Source: an uncultured Oscillospiraceae bacterium (GTDB taxonomy: Bacteria; Bacillota; Clostridia; Oscillospirales; Oscillospiraceae). Taken from it: a stretch of 64,000 bases of DNA. This document shows, piece by piece, positions 8,724-16,582 of the stretch. Within the stretch, counting starts at the first letter, position 1, and each line of letters begins with the position of its first letter. The stretch lies in NCBI GenBank assembly GCA_949841355.1, contig CATKZP010000003.1, positions 62,001 to 126,000 of the forward strand, read 5' to 3'. The notes below the pieces were generated by a model that saw nothing but the letters and a program-made list of their open reading frames with translations, did not search any database and was not told the DNA's origin. The position numbers were made by a program, and so were the translations under genes.

Positions 8724-9968
8724 ATGTCCAACCTGAAGCACTGGATCTGGCTGAGCCTGCGCAAGGGCCTGGCGGGACAGAACGCCGTGCGGGTGCTGGA
8801 GCGCTTCGGCACGCCGGAGCTGGTCCACGCCGCCGACGAGGAGGCGTATCGGATGGTGGACGGCCTGCCTGACGCGGCCATCCGCTCCCTGATGAACAAA
8901 TCGCTGGACCTGGCCGACGTGGTGCTGGGGGACTGCGAGCGGTACGGCATCCAGCTGCTCACCCTCCAGGACTCCGCTTACCCCGAACGGCTCAAGGCCA
9001 TTGCCCAGCCGCCCATGGTGCTGTACTGGAAGGGGCGGCAGTTCGCCTTTGACAACGAGGCGGCCATCGGCATGGTGGGCGCCCGGCAGGCCACCCCTTA
9101 CGGGGTGCAGGCCGCCGTAAAGCTGTCCGCCGACCTGACCCGGAAGGGCGCCTTGGTGATTACCGGCATGGCCCAGGGTATCGACGCCTCCGCCGTGCGG
9201 GGCGCGCTGAAGGTGGGCGGGCCGGTGGTGTCCGTGCTGGCGGGCGGCATCGACCGGGTATACCCCTATTATCACAAGGATCTCTATGAGGACGTGGCGG
9301 CGGTGGGGGCGCTGATTTCCGAGTACCCGCCGGGGACCGACCACGCAGGCAGTCATTTCCCTGTGCGCAACCGCATCATCAGCGGTCTGTCCGTGGGGGT
9401 TATCGCCGTGGAGAGCGCCCGGTCCAGCGGTACGCTGCTCACCATCAACCACGCCCTGGACCAGAACCGGGAGGTGTTCGCCGTCCCCGGACCCATCGAC
9501 GCGCCCCAGAGCGAGGGCACCAACCGCCTCATCCAGGAGGGCTGCGCCAAGCTCATCATGGAGGCGGACGACGTTTTGTGCGAGTTTGTGGACAAGTTCC
9601 CGGGCAAGCTGCGGCTGGGCCGCGGGGCGTCCCTGCCGCCGGAGGCGGAGGAGCAGCGCCTGGAGGGGGCCGCTGTGGTTCCGGAATCCCGGGAACCCCG
9701 AAAGACAAAGGAAAAACCGCCTCAAAAGGGCGGAGAAGATGTGGTATATATCCGCTGGGCGGATTGTAAGGATAAACTGACGGACGACCAGCGCGAGGTG
9801 CTGCTGGCGCTGGACGGGGGCGTGGTTCAGGCAGACGACCTGGTGGAGCGCGCCCAGCTCCCCGCCCGGCGGGTGCTGTCCGCCCTCACCGTTCTGCAAA
9901 TCCAGGGCTATGTGGCCGAGGAGAGCGGAAAGCGGTTCCGGGCGGCCGTCAAATTGAAAATGGAGTAG
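8724..9968 (+). CDS. dprA: DNA-processing protein DprA (Smf)
   Basis: 414 residues. DprA binds incoming single-stranded DNA and loads RecA during natural transformation, and is widely retained in bacteria not known to be competent. An N-terminal SAM-like helical region is followed by the Rossmann core: AIGMVGARQATPYG (residues 114-127), ITGMAQGIDASA (146-157), PVVSVLAGGIDRVYP, FPVRNRIISGLS and SGTLLTINHALDQNREVFAVPG. A C-terminal winged-helix DprA_WH domain (about residues 350-414) follows a variable linker. ATG 8724 starts 31 nt after the methylase, and topA follows 9 nt later, the usual dprA-topA order. Confidence 0.96.
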   Translation: MSNLKHWIWLSLRKGLAGQNAVRVLERFGTPELVHAADEEAYRMVDGLPDAAIRSLMNKSLDLADVVLGDCERYGIQLLTLQDSAYPERLKAIAQPPMVLYWKGRQFAFDNEAAIGMVGARQATPYGVQAAVKLSADLTRKGALVITGMAQGIDASAVRGALKVGGPVVSVLAGGIDRVYPYYHKDLYEDVAAVGALISEYPPGTDHAGSHFPVRNRIISGLSVGVIAVESARSSGTLLTINHALDQNREVFAVPGPIDAPQSEGTNRLIQEGCAKLIMEADDVLCEFVDKFPGKLRLGRGASLPPEAEEQRLEGAAVVPESREPRKTKEKPPQKGGEDVVYIRWADCKDKLTDDQREVLLALDGGVVQADDLVERAQLPARRVLSALTVLQIQGYVAEESGKRFRAAVKLKME

Positions 9969-9977
9969 TTGAGGAAC

Positions 9978-12302
9978 ATGGCAAATCAGAATTTGGTGAT
10001 CGTGGAGTCGCCCGCCAAGGCGAAAACCATTGGAAAGTATCTGGGTCCTGGCTTTGAGGTGAAGGCGTCCATGGGCCATATCCGGGACCTGCCCAAGAGC
10101 AAGCTGGGGGTGGATGTATCCACCTTTGAACCTGATTACGAGAATATCAAGGACAAGGCGGACGTGATAAAGGACCTGCGCAAATCCGCCAAGGCCAGCG
10201 ACCGGATCTATCTGGCCACCGACCCTGACCGGGAGGGGGAGGCCATCTCCTGGCACCTGCAAAGCGTGCTGGGGGTGCCAAAGGAAAAGACCTGCCGGGT
10301 GACCTTCAACGAGATCACCCAGAAGGTGGTCCGGGAGTCCATTGCCAGTCCCAGAAGCATAGACCAGGACCTGGTGGACGCCCAGCAGGCCCGGCGGGTG
10401 CTGGACCGCATTGTGGGCTACCAGCTCTCGCCCCTGCTGTGGAAGAAGATCAAGCGGGGCCTGTCCGCCGGGCGGGTGCAGTCGGTGGCCACCCGGCTGG
10501 CGGTGGAGCGGGAGGAGGAGATCCGCGCCTTCACCCCCCAGGAGTACTGGTCCATCACCGCCGACCTGTCCCGCGTGGCGCCCAACCTGGGGGGCTTCCG
10601 GGCGGAGTTCTACGGCCGGGAGAAGCGGATGGAGCTTACCAGTGAGGCACAGGTGCAGGAGATTGTAAGCACTGTAAAGGACTCAACCTTCGCAGTATCC
10701 AGCGTGAAGCGGCAGGATAAGCACCGCTCTCCCGCGCCTCCCTTCACCACCTCCACCCTTCAGCAGGAGGCATCCCGCAAGCTGAACATGATCCCCAAGC
10801 GCACCATGTCCATCGCCCAGCAGCTCTACGAGGGCATCGACATCCAGGACGTGGGCACCGTGGGCCTGATCACCTATATGCGTACCGACTCCCTGCGCCT
10901 GTCGGAGGAGGCGCTCTCCGCGGCCAAGACCTTCATTCAAAGCCGCTATGGCAAGCAGTATTATCCAGAGACCACCCGACGCTTCAAAACGAAGGGCAGC
11001 GCTCAGGACGCCCACGAGGCCATCCGGCCCTCCGATGTGAACCTCACCCCGGAGGACCTGAAAAAGAGCCTCACCGCTGACCAGTACCGCCTGTATAAGC
11101 TGATCTGGAGCCGTTTCCTGGCCTGCCAGATGGCGGGGGCGGTGTACGACAGCGTTACCATTGAGGCGGAGGCGGCGGGCTACCGTTTCCGCGCCAGTCA
11201 CTCATCTGTAAAGTTCAATGGCTTTACGGCAGTGTACGAGGAAAGCCGGGACGAGGACGAGGAGGCTCCCCAGTCGCCCCTGCCCGATCTGAAGGAGGGG
11301 GAGGCGCTGAAGCTCAACGGCCTCACCCCCGGCCAGCACTTCACTCAGCCCCCGGCCCGGTTCACCGAGGCCACCCTCATCAAAGCGCTGGAGGAGAAGG
11401 GCGTGGGCCGTCCGTCCACCTACGCCCCCACCATTTCCACCATCACCGACCGGCAGTATGTGGTGAAAGAGGGCAAATATCTGCGCCCCACCCCTCTGGG
11501 AGAGGTGGTCACGGGGCTGATGAAGGAGAAATTCCCCGACATCGTGGACACCGACTTCACCGCCCAGATGGAGAGCCGCCTGGACAAGGTGGAGGCCGGG
11601 GAGGCGGCGTGGAAGCAGGTGCTGGGCGAGTTCTACACAGGCTTCGACGCGGAGCTGAAAAAGGCGGAGAGCGAGCTGGACGGGGAGCGCATCAAGGTGC
11701 CCGACGAGGAGTCGGACGAGGTGTGCGATTTGTGCGGCCGGAAAATGGTGGTGAAAATGGGCCGGTTTGGGCGGTTTTTGGCCTGTCCCGGCTGGCCGGA
11801 GTGCACATTCACAAAGCCGCTGGTGGTGGAGATGCCGGGGAAGTGCCCCAAGTGCGGCGGCCGCCTGGTGAAGCGCACCGGCGTGAGCAAAAAGAACAAC
11901 AAGCAGTACACGTACTACTGCTGCGAGCACCTGAACAGCAAGGTGGAGGCCAAGCGCTGCGACTTCATGACCTGGGACGTGCCGGTGAAGGACAACTGCC
12001 CGCTATGCGGCTGGACCATGTTCAAGCTGTCCGGCCGGGGGTTCAAGCGCCCCTTCTGCATCAACGAGGCGTGCGCCAACTTCCTGCCCGAGGACAAGCG
12101 GGGCGGGTTCAAAAAAAAGACGGAGGACGCGTCGGAGGGCGGCAGCGCTCCGGCGGTGGAGGAAAAACCCGCCGCGAAAAAGAGCGCGGCCAAGAAAACC
12201 CCGGCGAAGAAAACCGCGTCCAAGGCCAAGACTGCGCCCAAGAAAACCACCGCGAAAAAGACCGCCGCATCCAAAAAGACAACGAAAAAGGCAACGGAAT
12301 GA
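9978..12302 (+). CDS. topA: DNA topoisomerase I with lysine-rich C-terminal tail
   Basis: 774 residues. It relaxes negatively supercoiled DNA. The N-terminal TOPRIM domain shows IVESPAKAKTIGKYLG and the acidic motif ATDPDREGEAISWH. The active-site tyrosine is Tyr300 in GLITYMRTDS. Three C-terminal zinc-ribbon units follow: CDLCGRKM...CPGWPEC, CPKCGGRL...C and CPLCGWTM...CINEAC. The last ~50 residues are an AAKK/PAKKT/SKKT-rich tail resembling histone H1, probably a non-specific DNA-binding extension. ATG 9978 is preferred over TTG 9969. In related bacteria topA is usually followed directly by trmFO; here a small regulator module intervenes. Confidence 0.96.
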   Translation: MANQNLVIVESPAKAKTIGKYLGPGFEVKASMGHIRDLPKSKLGVDVSTFEPDYENIKDKADVIKDLRKSAKASDRIYLATDPDREGEAISWHLQSVLGVPKEKTCRVTFNEITQKVVRESIASPRSIDQDLVDAQQARRVLDRIVGYQLSPLLWKKIKRGLSAGRVQSVATRLAVEREEEIRAFTPQEYWSITADLSRVAPNLGGFRAEFYGREKRMELTSEAQVQEIVSTVKDSTFAVSSVKRQDKHRSPAPPFTTSTLQQEASRKLNMIPKRTMSIAQQLYEGIDIQDVGTVGLITYMRTDSLRLSEEALSAAKTFIQSRYGKQYYPETTRRFKTKGSAQDAHEAIRPSDVNLTPEDLKKSLTADQYRLYKLIWSRFLACQMAGAVYDSVTIEAEAAGYRFRASHSSVKFNGFTAVYEESRDEDEEAPQSPLPDLKEGEALKLNGLTPGQHFTQPPARFTEATLIKALEEKGVGRPSTYAPTISTITDRQYVVKEGKYLRPTPLGEVVTGLMKEKFPDIVDTDFTAQMESRLDKVEAGEAAWKQVLGEFYTGFDAELKKAESELDGERIKVPDEESDEVCDLCGRKMVVKMGRFGRFLACPGWPECTFTKPLVVEMPGKCPKCGGRLVKRTGVSKKNNKQYTYYCCEHLNSKVEAKRCDFMTWDVPVKDNCPLCGWTMFKLSGRGFKRPFCINEACANFLPEDKRGGFKKKTEDASEGGSAPAVEEKPAAKKSAAKKTPAKKTASKAKTAPKKTTAKKTAASKKTTKKATE

Positions 12303-12303
12303 G

Positions 12304-12558
12304 TCATCGGGATAATTTCATGGCAATTTGAAACCCGGCGCGGAAGGCGGCCCGTTCGTTGAGCAGATCGAGCAGGGCGTCCTCGGCCAGAAATTTGTCA
12401 AAGCGCTCCTCTGCCGCCTGATCCAGTAGCGCGCGTAAGGAATTGTCCTGCCGCTCAAGGTAGGAAACCACGTTGTGGAACTCCGGTTCGGTGTCCAGGA
12501 GGGAGCGGATCAGGTGTTCCTAGGCGTAAAGGAATAATACTTGCATCACATCGGTCAT
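12304..12558 (-). pseudogene. Small DUF6809-like protein gene interrupted by an amber codon
   Basis: From ATG 12558 the frame reads MTDVMQVLFLYA, then TAG at 12520-12522, then continues openly for 71 more codons (EHLIRSLLDTEPEFHNVVSY ... FRAGFQIAMKLSR) to TGA at 12304. The intact product would be 84 residues, helical and acidic, without membrane segments. The ending (E-RAAFRAGFQIAMKL) recalls small Clostridial proteins of the DUF6809 type; that match is weak. A consensus promoter reads into it and GGGG lies about 9 nt before the ATG. Its stop is 2 nt from the convergent topA stop. It looks like a recently inactivated gene. Confidence 0.6.
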
Positions 12559-12572
12559 AAGTATCAACCCCA

Positions 12573-12601
12573 TAGACGTAATTTTCTAACGTGTTTATTA
12601 T
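12573..12601 (+). promoter_or_regulatory. Candidate promoter for the XRE gene
   Basis: TAGACG (12573-12578), 17 nt, TATTAT (12596-12601) at the centre of the palindrome, about 38 nt before ATG 12640. Confidence 0.5.
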
Positions 12602-12620
12602 ACACGTTAGAAAATTACGT
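12576..12620. promoter_or_regulatory. 19-bp perfect inverted repeat, probable XRE operator
   Basis: ACGTAATTTTCTAACGTGT (12576-12594) and its exact complement (12602-12620) flank a 7-nt centre, TTATTAT. The repeat covers the promoters of both divergent genes. A symmetric site of this size next to an XRE gene is the expected operator of that regulator; this is inferred from position and symmetry. Confidence 0.7.
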
Positions 12621-12625
12621 GTCAA
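12597..12625 (-). promoter_or_regulatory. Perfect consensus SigA promoter on the minus strand
   Basis: On the minus strand TTGACA (12620-12625), 17 nt, TATAAT (12597-12602). The spacer is filled by one arm of the 19-bp inverted repeat. It drives the amber-interrupted small gene. Confidence 0.85.
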
Positions 12626-12639
12626 GAGGGAGAATAAAA

Positions 12640-12855
12640 ATGTACGGCGAACGGATGAAACTGCTGAGAAAATCGCGGAAGGTTCCGCAAAAAGAGCTTG
12701 CGGAGTTGATGGGCGTAAAAATCCGTGGATATCAGTTTTACGAAAGTGAAACCACAGAACCGACAATTAGTGCGCTGATTGCCCTGGCCGATTTTTACGG
12801 CGTGTCCATCGACTACCTGGTGGGCCGCATTGACGACCCCAAAAGTTTGAACTGA
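12640..12855 (+). CDS. Small XRE-family transcriptional regulator
   Basis: 71 residues, nearly all one helix-turn-helix domain: YGERMKLLRKSRKVPQKELA, then the recognition region (KIRGYQFYESETTEPTISAL) and a tail common in Clostridial XRE proteins (ADFYGVSIDYLVGRID). It has no sensor domain, so it probably acts as a simple autorepressor at the adjacent palindrome. ATG 12640 follows GAGGGAG. The gene is more AT-rich than topA and trmFO around it and breaks their usual adjacency, suggesting acquisition. Its stop codon is followed directly by the parS site. Confidence 0.85.
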   Translation: MYGERMKLLRKSRKVPQKELAELMGVKIRGYQFYESETTEPTISALIALADFYGVSIDYLVGRIDDPKSLN

Positions 12856-12871
12856 TGTTTCACGTGAAACA
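12856..12871. promoter_or_regulatory. parS centromere site (ParB binding)
   Basis: TGTTTCACGTGAAACA is a perfect 16-bp palindrome and matches the known parS consensus bound by ParB/Spo0J. It lies in the 36-bp gap between the XRE stop (12855) and the trmFO start (12892). It is the only perfect copy seen in the window. parS sites cluster around oriC, so this region is probably origin-proximal. Confidence 0.93.
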
Positions 12872-12891
12872 ATTTGAGAAGGACGATGCCC

Positions 12892-14193
12892 ATGAATGTC
12901 ACCGTCATCGGCGCGGGGCTGGCGGGGTGCGAGTGCGCCTGGCAGCTGGCCCAGCGAGGGATTTCCGTCACCCTCTGCGAGATGAAGCCTGAAAAAATGA
13001 CCCCCGCCCACCACAGCGCCGGCTTTGCCGAGCTGGTGTGCTCCAACTCCCTGCGCTCGGACCAGCTGGAAAACGCCGTGGGCTTGCTCAAGGAGGAGCT
13101 GCGCCGGTGCTCTTCGCTGATCCTGCGCTGCGCGGACGAGACGAGAGTGGAGGCCGGGGGCGCCCTGGCCGTGGACCGGGAGGGCTTTTCCGCTGCGGTC
13201 ACCGCCGCCGTTCGAGGCCACCCCGGCATCACGGTGGAGGAGCGGGAGGCGGCGGCCATCCCCGGTGGGGAGGTGGTGGTGGCCTCCGGCCCGCTGACCT
13301 CCGACGCGCTGTCCCAGGCCATTGCGGGGCTGTTTCCAGGCCACGGCTATCTGAACTTTTTCGACGCGGCGGCCCCCATCGTCGCCTTTGACAGCATCGA
13401 CATGGACCACGCCTGGTTCGCCTCCCGGTACGACAAGGGGACGGCGGACTACATCAACTGCGCCCTGTCCGAGGAGGAGTATCTGGCCTTTTGGAAGGAG
13501 CTGTGCGCCGCGCAGGAGGCGGAGGTCCACGGCTTTGAGGACAAAAATGTGTTCGAGGGCTGTATGCCGGTGGAGGTGATGGCCCGGCGCGGGGTGCAGA
13601 CCCTGTGCTTTGGCCCCCTGAAGCCCCGCGGCCTGCCCGATCCGAAAACCGGGCGGGAGCCCTATGCCGTGGTCCAGCTGCGGCGGGACAACGCCCAGGG
13701 GACGCTCTACAATCTGGTGGGCTTTCAGACCCACCTGAAGTGGGGGGAGCAGAAACGGGTGTTCTCCATGATCCCGGCGCTGAAACACGCGGAATACGTG
13801 CGCTACGGGGTGATGCACCGCAATACCTATCTGGACTCGCCCCGGCTGCTGGACCGCTATTACCGGGTGCGGGGGAACGAGCGCGTGACCTTCGCCGGAC
13901 AGATCACCGGAGTGGAGGGCTACGTGGAGTCCACGGCCTCTGGCTTTCTGGCGGGGGTGGAGCTGGCCCGCCGGCTGCTGGGGCAGGAGCCGGCAGACTT
14001 CCCCCGGGAGACGGCCATCGGGGCGCTGGCCCAGTACGTCAGTAACGAGAGCGTCACCGATTTTCAGCCCATGAACATCAATTTTGGCATCATGCCGCCC
14101 CTGGACCGCAAGGTGAAGGGAAAGCGCAATAAGAACGCCGAGCTGTCCCGGCGTTCGCTGGACATCGTGGACAGGCTGAAAGAGAGATTATAA
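12892..14193 (+). CDS. trmFO: Folate-dependent tRNA (uracil-5-)-methyltransferase TrmFO
   Basis: 433 residues, family length. TrmFO makes 5-methyluridine at position 54 of tRNA using methylenetetrahydrofolate and FADH2. The N-terminal FAD-binding motif is VTVIGAGLAGCECAWQLA. Other conserved segments are CSNSLRSDQLENAVGLLKEE, NCALSEEEY, FEGCMPVEVMARRGVQTL, FGPLKPRGL, and near the end FAGQITGVEGYVESTASGFL and NINFGIMPP. ATG 12892 is chosen over ATG 12886 because AAGGA is better spaced to it. The parS site sits just before its ribosome binding site, so ParB could influence its transcription. Confidence 0.96.
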   Translation: MNVTVIGAGLAGCECAWQLAQRGISVTLCEMKPEKMTPAHHSAGFAELVCSNSLRSDQLENAVGLLKEELRRCSSLILRCADETRVEAGGALAVDREGFSAAVTAAVRGHPGITVEEREAAAIPGGEVVVASGPLTSDALSQAIAGLFPGHGYLNFFDAAAPIVAFDSIDMDHAWFASRYDKGTADYINCALSEEEYLAFWKELCAAQEAEVHGFEDKNVFEGCMPVEVMARRGVQTLCFGPLKPRGLPDPKTGREPYAVVQLRRDNAQGTLYNLVGFQTHLKWGEQKRVFSMIPALKHAEYVRYGVMHRNTYLDSPRLLDRYYRVRGNERVTFAGQITGVEGYVESTASGFLAGVELARRLLGQEPADFPRETAIGALAQYVSNESVTDFQPMNINFGIMPPLDRKVKGKRNKNAELSRRSLDIVDRLKERL

Positions 14194-14213
14194 AAGAGAG
14201 GGAGGCCGACGAA

Positions 14214-15263
14214 ATGCGCATCATCGTGGACGCAATGGGCGGAGACAACGCCCCCCAAGCGCCGGTACAGGGCGCTTTGCAGGCGATCAAGGAGTACGGG
14301 GTGGAGGTGGCCCTGGTGGGCCGGGGGGAGGATATCCTGGAGGCCCTCCAGCAGGAGGGGGTGGCGGAGCTGCCCCCGGGGCTGTCCATCACCCACGCCG
14401 ACCAGGTGGTGGAGATGTGCGACAACCCCGCCACCGCCTTCAAGGAGAAAAAGGACTCCTCCCTCACCGTGGGGCTGAACCTGCTGAAAAATGGGGAGGG
14501 GGACGCTTTTGTGTCCGCCGGGTCCACGGGGGCGCTGCTGTCGGGGGCCACGCTGGTGGTCAAGCGGGTGAAGGGCATCCGCCGGGCGGCCATGGCCCCG
14601 GTGGTGCCCACCGGCGGCGGCGGGGCCGTGCTGGTGGACTGCGGAGCCACCGCCGAGGGCACGCCGGAATTCCTGCTTCAATTCGCCTTTATGGGCAGCT
14701 ACTACGCGGAGCGGGTGCTGGGGCGTCCGGAGCCCAAGGTGGGGCTGCTGAACATCGGCACAGAGCCCTCCAAGGGCACCGATTTGCAGCGGGAGGCGTA
14801 CCAGCTGCTTGAGAAGGCCAAGGAGGAGGGCCGGATCAATTTCGTGGGCAATGTGGAGGCCCGGGAGGCGGTGGAGGGAGCTGTGGACGTCATTGTGGCC
14901 GACGGCTACTCGGGCAACATCTTCCTCAAGGCGGTGGAGGGCGCGGGGCTGTTCCTCAGCCGGGAGATGAAGAAGATGTTCCTGAAGAGCTTCAAGACCA
15001 AAATCGCCGCCCTGCTGATGAAGGACGGGCTGCGGGACTTCAAAAAGCTGCTGGACGCCAACGAGGTGGGGGGCACGGCGCTGCTGGGCATCTCCAAGCC
15101 GGTGATTAAGGCCCATGGGTCGTCCAACGGTTACGCCATGAAGAACGCCATCCGTCAGGCGGTGGAATTCAGCCGCTCCGGCATCGTGGAGGATATCATG
15201 GAAAACGTGGAGTATATGCGCCTTCCGGTCCGTTCTGCCGCCGCTGACGGAAGCGCGGAATAA
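14214..15263 (+). CDS. plsX: Phosphate acyltransferase PlsX
   Basis: 349 residues. PlsX converts acyl-ACP to acyl-phosphate, the first step of phosphatidic acid synthesis with PlsY and PlsC. Signatures are the start MRIIVDAMGGDNAP, FVSAGSTGALLSGATL, LLNIGTEPSKGTDL and GFSGNIFLKAVEG-like VADGYSGNIFLKAVEG. It is 20 nt after trmFO with a GAGGGAGG ribosome binding site. acpP follows from its own promoter, keeping the acyl-carrier pathway together; plsC is at 23922. FapR and the fab genes usually found nearby in Bacillus are not in the window. Confidence 0.96.
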   Translation: MRIIVDAMGGDNAPQAPVQGALQAIKEYGVEVALVGRGEDILEALQQEGVAELPPGLSITHADQVVEMCDNPATAFKEKKDSSLTVGLNLLKNGEGDAFVSAGSTGALLSGATLVVKRVKGIRRAAMAPVVPTGGGGAVLVDCGATAEGTPEFLLQFAFMGSYYAERVLGRPEPKVGLLNIGTEPSKGTDLQREAYQLLEKAKEEGRINFVGNVEAREAVEGAVDVIVADGYSGNIFLKAVEGAGLFLSREMKKMFLKSFKTKIAALLMKDGLRDFKKLLDANEVGGTALLGISKPVIKAHGSSNGYAMKNAIRQAVEFSRSGIVEDIMENVEYMRLPVRSAAADGSAE

Positions 15264-15291
15264 CACGACAAAAAAATTGTCAAAAATACTA

Positions 15292-15320
15292 TTGACAGCC
15301 AGCCCTAAAGCCCCTATTAT
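15292..15320 (+). promoter_or_regulatory. SigA promoter for acpP
   Basis: TTGACA (15292-15297), 17 nt, TATTAT (15315-15320), about 37 nt before ATG 15357, in an AT-rich gap after plsX. Confidence 0.8.
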
Positions 15321-15356
15321 GATGTTGATTAAAGCAACATAAAGGAGCTGCTCAAT

Positions 15357-15590
15357 ATGTTCGAAAAACTGTGTAAGCTGATCGCTGAGCAATTCGGCGT
15401 AAACCCCGAGAGCGTCACCGCCGATTCCGCCTTTGTGGACGACCTGGGCGCGGACTCCGTGGACCTGATGGACCTGTCCATGGCGCTGGAGGAGGAGTTC
15501 GGCATGGAGGAGATGGACAGCGAGGACATCGAATCCATCGTCACTGTGGGTGACCTGTATAAGTACATGCAGGAGCACCTGGATATCTGA
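15357..15590 (+). CDS. acpP: Acyl carrier protein
   Basis: 77 residues, acidic and helical. It carries growing fatty acyl chains on a 4'-phosphopantetheine arm. The attachment serine is Ser34 in DDLGADSVDLMDLSMALEEE; the usual motif is DSLD, here DSVD, a common variant. The end (VTVGDLYKYMQEHL) is typical. AAGGAG precedes the ATG. A separate promoter and a strong terminator make it an independent, probably highly expressed unit. Confidence 0.95.
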   Translation: MFEKLCKLIAEQFGVNPESVTADSAFVDDLGADSVDLMDLSMALEEEFGMEEMDSEDIESIVTVGDLYKYMQEHLDI

Positions 15591-15608
15591 GAGGCTTACA
15601 ATCTTGAG

Positions 15609-15640
15609 AGAAAAAGTCCCGCCAAGGCGGGGCTTTTTCT
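15609..15640 (+). terminator. Intrinsic terminator after acpP
   Basis: Stem AGAAAAAGTCCCGCC (15609-15623) with GGCGGGGCTTTTTCT (15626-15640), 2-nt loop, and a T-run in the right arm. The rnc start (15657) is 16 nt further on. Confidence 0.85.
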
Positions 15641-15656
15641 GTGGTGAGGGATGCTT

Positions 15657-16328
15657 ATGAACGAGCTGGAAGAAAAACTAGGGTACCGCTTCAAGGACCG
15701 GAGGCTGCTGGAACACGCCATGACCCATAGCTCCTATGCCAACGAGCATCGGAGCCAGGGATTGACCAGCAATGAGCGAATGGAGTTTTTGGGCGACTCG
15801 GTGCTGGGAGTGGTGGTGGCCGACTACCTGTTCCACGAGCACCCGGACATGCCCGAGGGGGAGCTGACCCGCACCCGGGCGGCGCTGGTGTGTGAGGGAA
15901 GCCTTCACGAGGCGGCTAAAGGGCTGGAGCTGGGCCGCTACCTGCGCCTGGGCAAGGGTGAGGACGCGGGAGGAGGCCGGAAGCGGCCGTCCATCCTGGC
16001 GGACGCCACCGAGGCCATGCTGGCCGCCGTCTACATGGACGGGGGGATGGAGGCGGTGCGGCCCATCATCCGAGCGCTGATCCTGGACAAGGAGGAGGAA
16101 AAGGCCGCCGACCGGGACTACAAGACCGCCCTCCAGGAGCTGGTGCAGCGCACGCCGGGGGCGGCGGTGAGCTATGCGCTGGTGCGGGAGAGCGGCCCCG
16201 ACCACTGCCGCAGCTTTGAGATGGAGGCGTCGGTGGACGGGAAGGTCATCGGCACGGGGGCGGGCCGGACGAAGAAGGAGGCCGAGCAGATGGCGGCTAA
16301 GGCGGCGTTGGAGAGGCTGAACGGATGA
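15657..16328 (+). CDS. rnc: Ribonuclease III
   Basis: 223 residues. It cleaves double-stranded RNA, including rRNA precursors. The catalytic signature NERMEFLGDSVLGVVV is at residues 39-54, with the metal-binding acidic residues also in ADATEAMLAAVYMDGG. The C-terminal double-stranded-RNA-binding domain covers about residues 152-222 (DYKTALQELVQ ... AGRTKKEAEQMAAKAALERL). ATG 15657 is preferred to ATG 15651 because GTGAGGG is too close to the latter. There is no space for a promoter after the acpP terminator, so rnc depends on readthrough. Confidence 0.95.
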   Translation: MNELEEKLGYRFKDRRLLEHAMTHSSYANEHRSQGLTSNERMEFLGDSVLGVVVADYLFHEHPDMPEGELTRTRAALVCEGSLHEAAKGLELGRYLRLGKGEDAGGGRKRPSILADATEAMLAAVYMDGGMEAVRPIIRALILDKEEEKAADRDYKTALQELVQRTPGAAVSYALVRESGPDHCRSFEMEASVDGKVIGTGAGRTKKEAEQMAAKAALERLNG

Positions 16329-16546
16329 AGGGCGGGCTGCTGTGGAAGGTACTCCTGATTGTGGGCCTCATCCCCTTTGCGGCACCGTTTGTCATTTTTT
16401 GTATTTTGTCGACAAGAAACCCCGGCCTGTCAGGAGAATTTGTAGAATACGTTATGATTTACAGCATCTTTTGCTGGCCGACCTATGCCGTTGGAATTGT
16501 TTTGATCGTTCTATCCATGATCGTAAAGAGCAAACATGGTAGTTGA
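16325..16546 (+). CDS. Small two-helix membrane protein, unknown
   Basis: 73 residues with two strongly hydrophobic segments (about residues 6-29 and 44-67) joined by a short polar loop (STRNPGLSGEFVE) and a basic end (KSKHGS). It overlaps the rnc stop by 4 nt (ATGA), indicating translational coupling. The second half is clearly more AT-rich than its neighbours. No family is recognised; the overlap, hydropathy and lack of a competing frame make it a plausible real gene. Confidence 0.55.
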   Translation: MKGGLLWKVLLIVGLIPFAAPFVIFCILSTRNPGLSGEFVEYVMIYSIFCWPTYAVGIVLIVLSMIVKSKHGS

Positions 16547-16582
16547 CGGCTGCTTTGTCAAGCAGAAACAAGCGGTTTGACC

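Noticed and set aside
8637-10262. 541-codon minus-strand frame opposite dprA/topA
   Set aside because: Antisense to two certain genes, composition of a shadow frame, no family features.
12520-12522. TAG as pyrrolysine or other recoded codon
   Set aside because: No pyrrolysine genes or structural insertion element are visible, and the position near the N terminus of a small protein fits a plain nonsense mutation better.
14064-15578. 504-codon minus-strand frame opposite plsX and acpP
   Set aside because: Covers two unmistakable + strand genes and their promoter; no domain seen.
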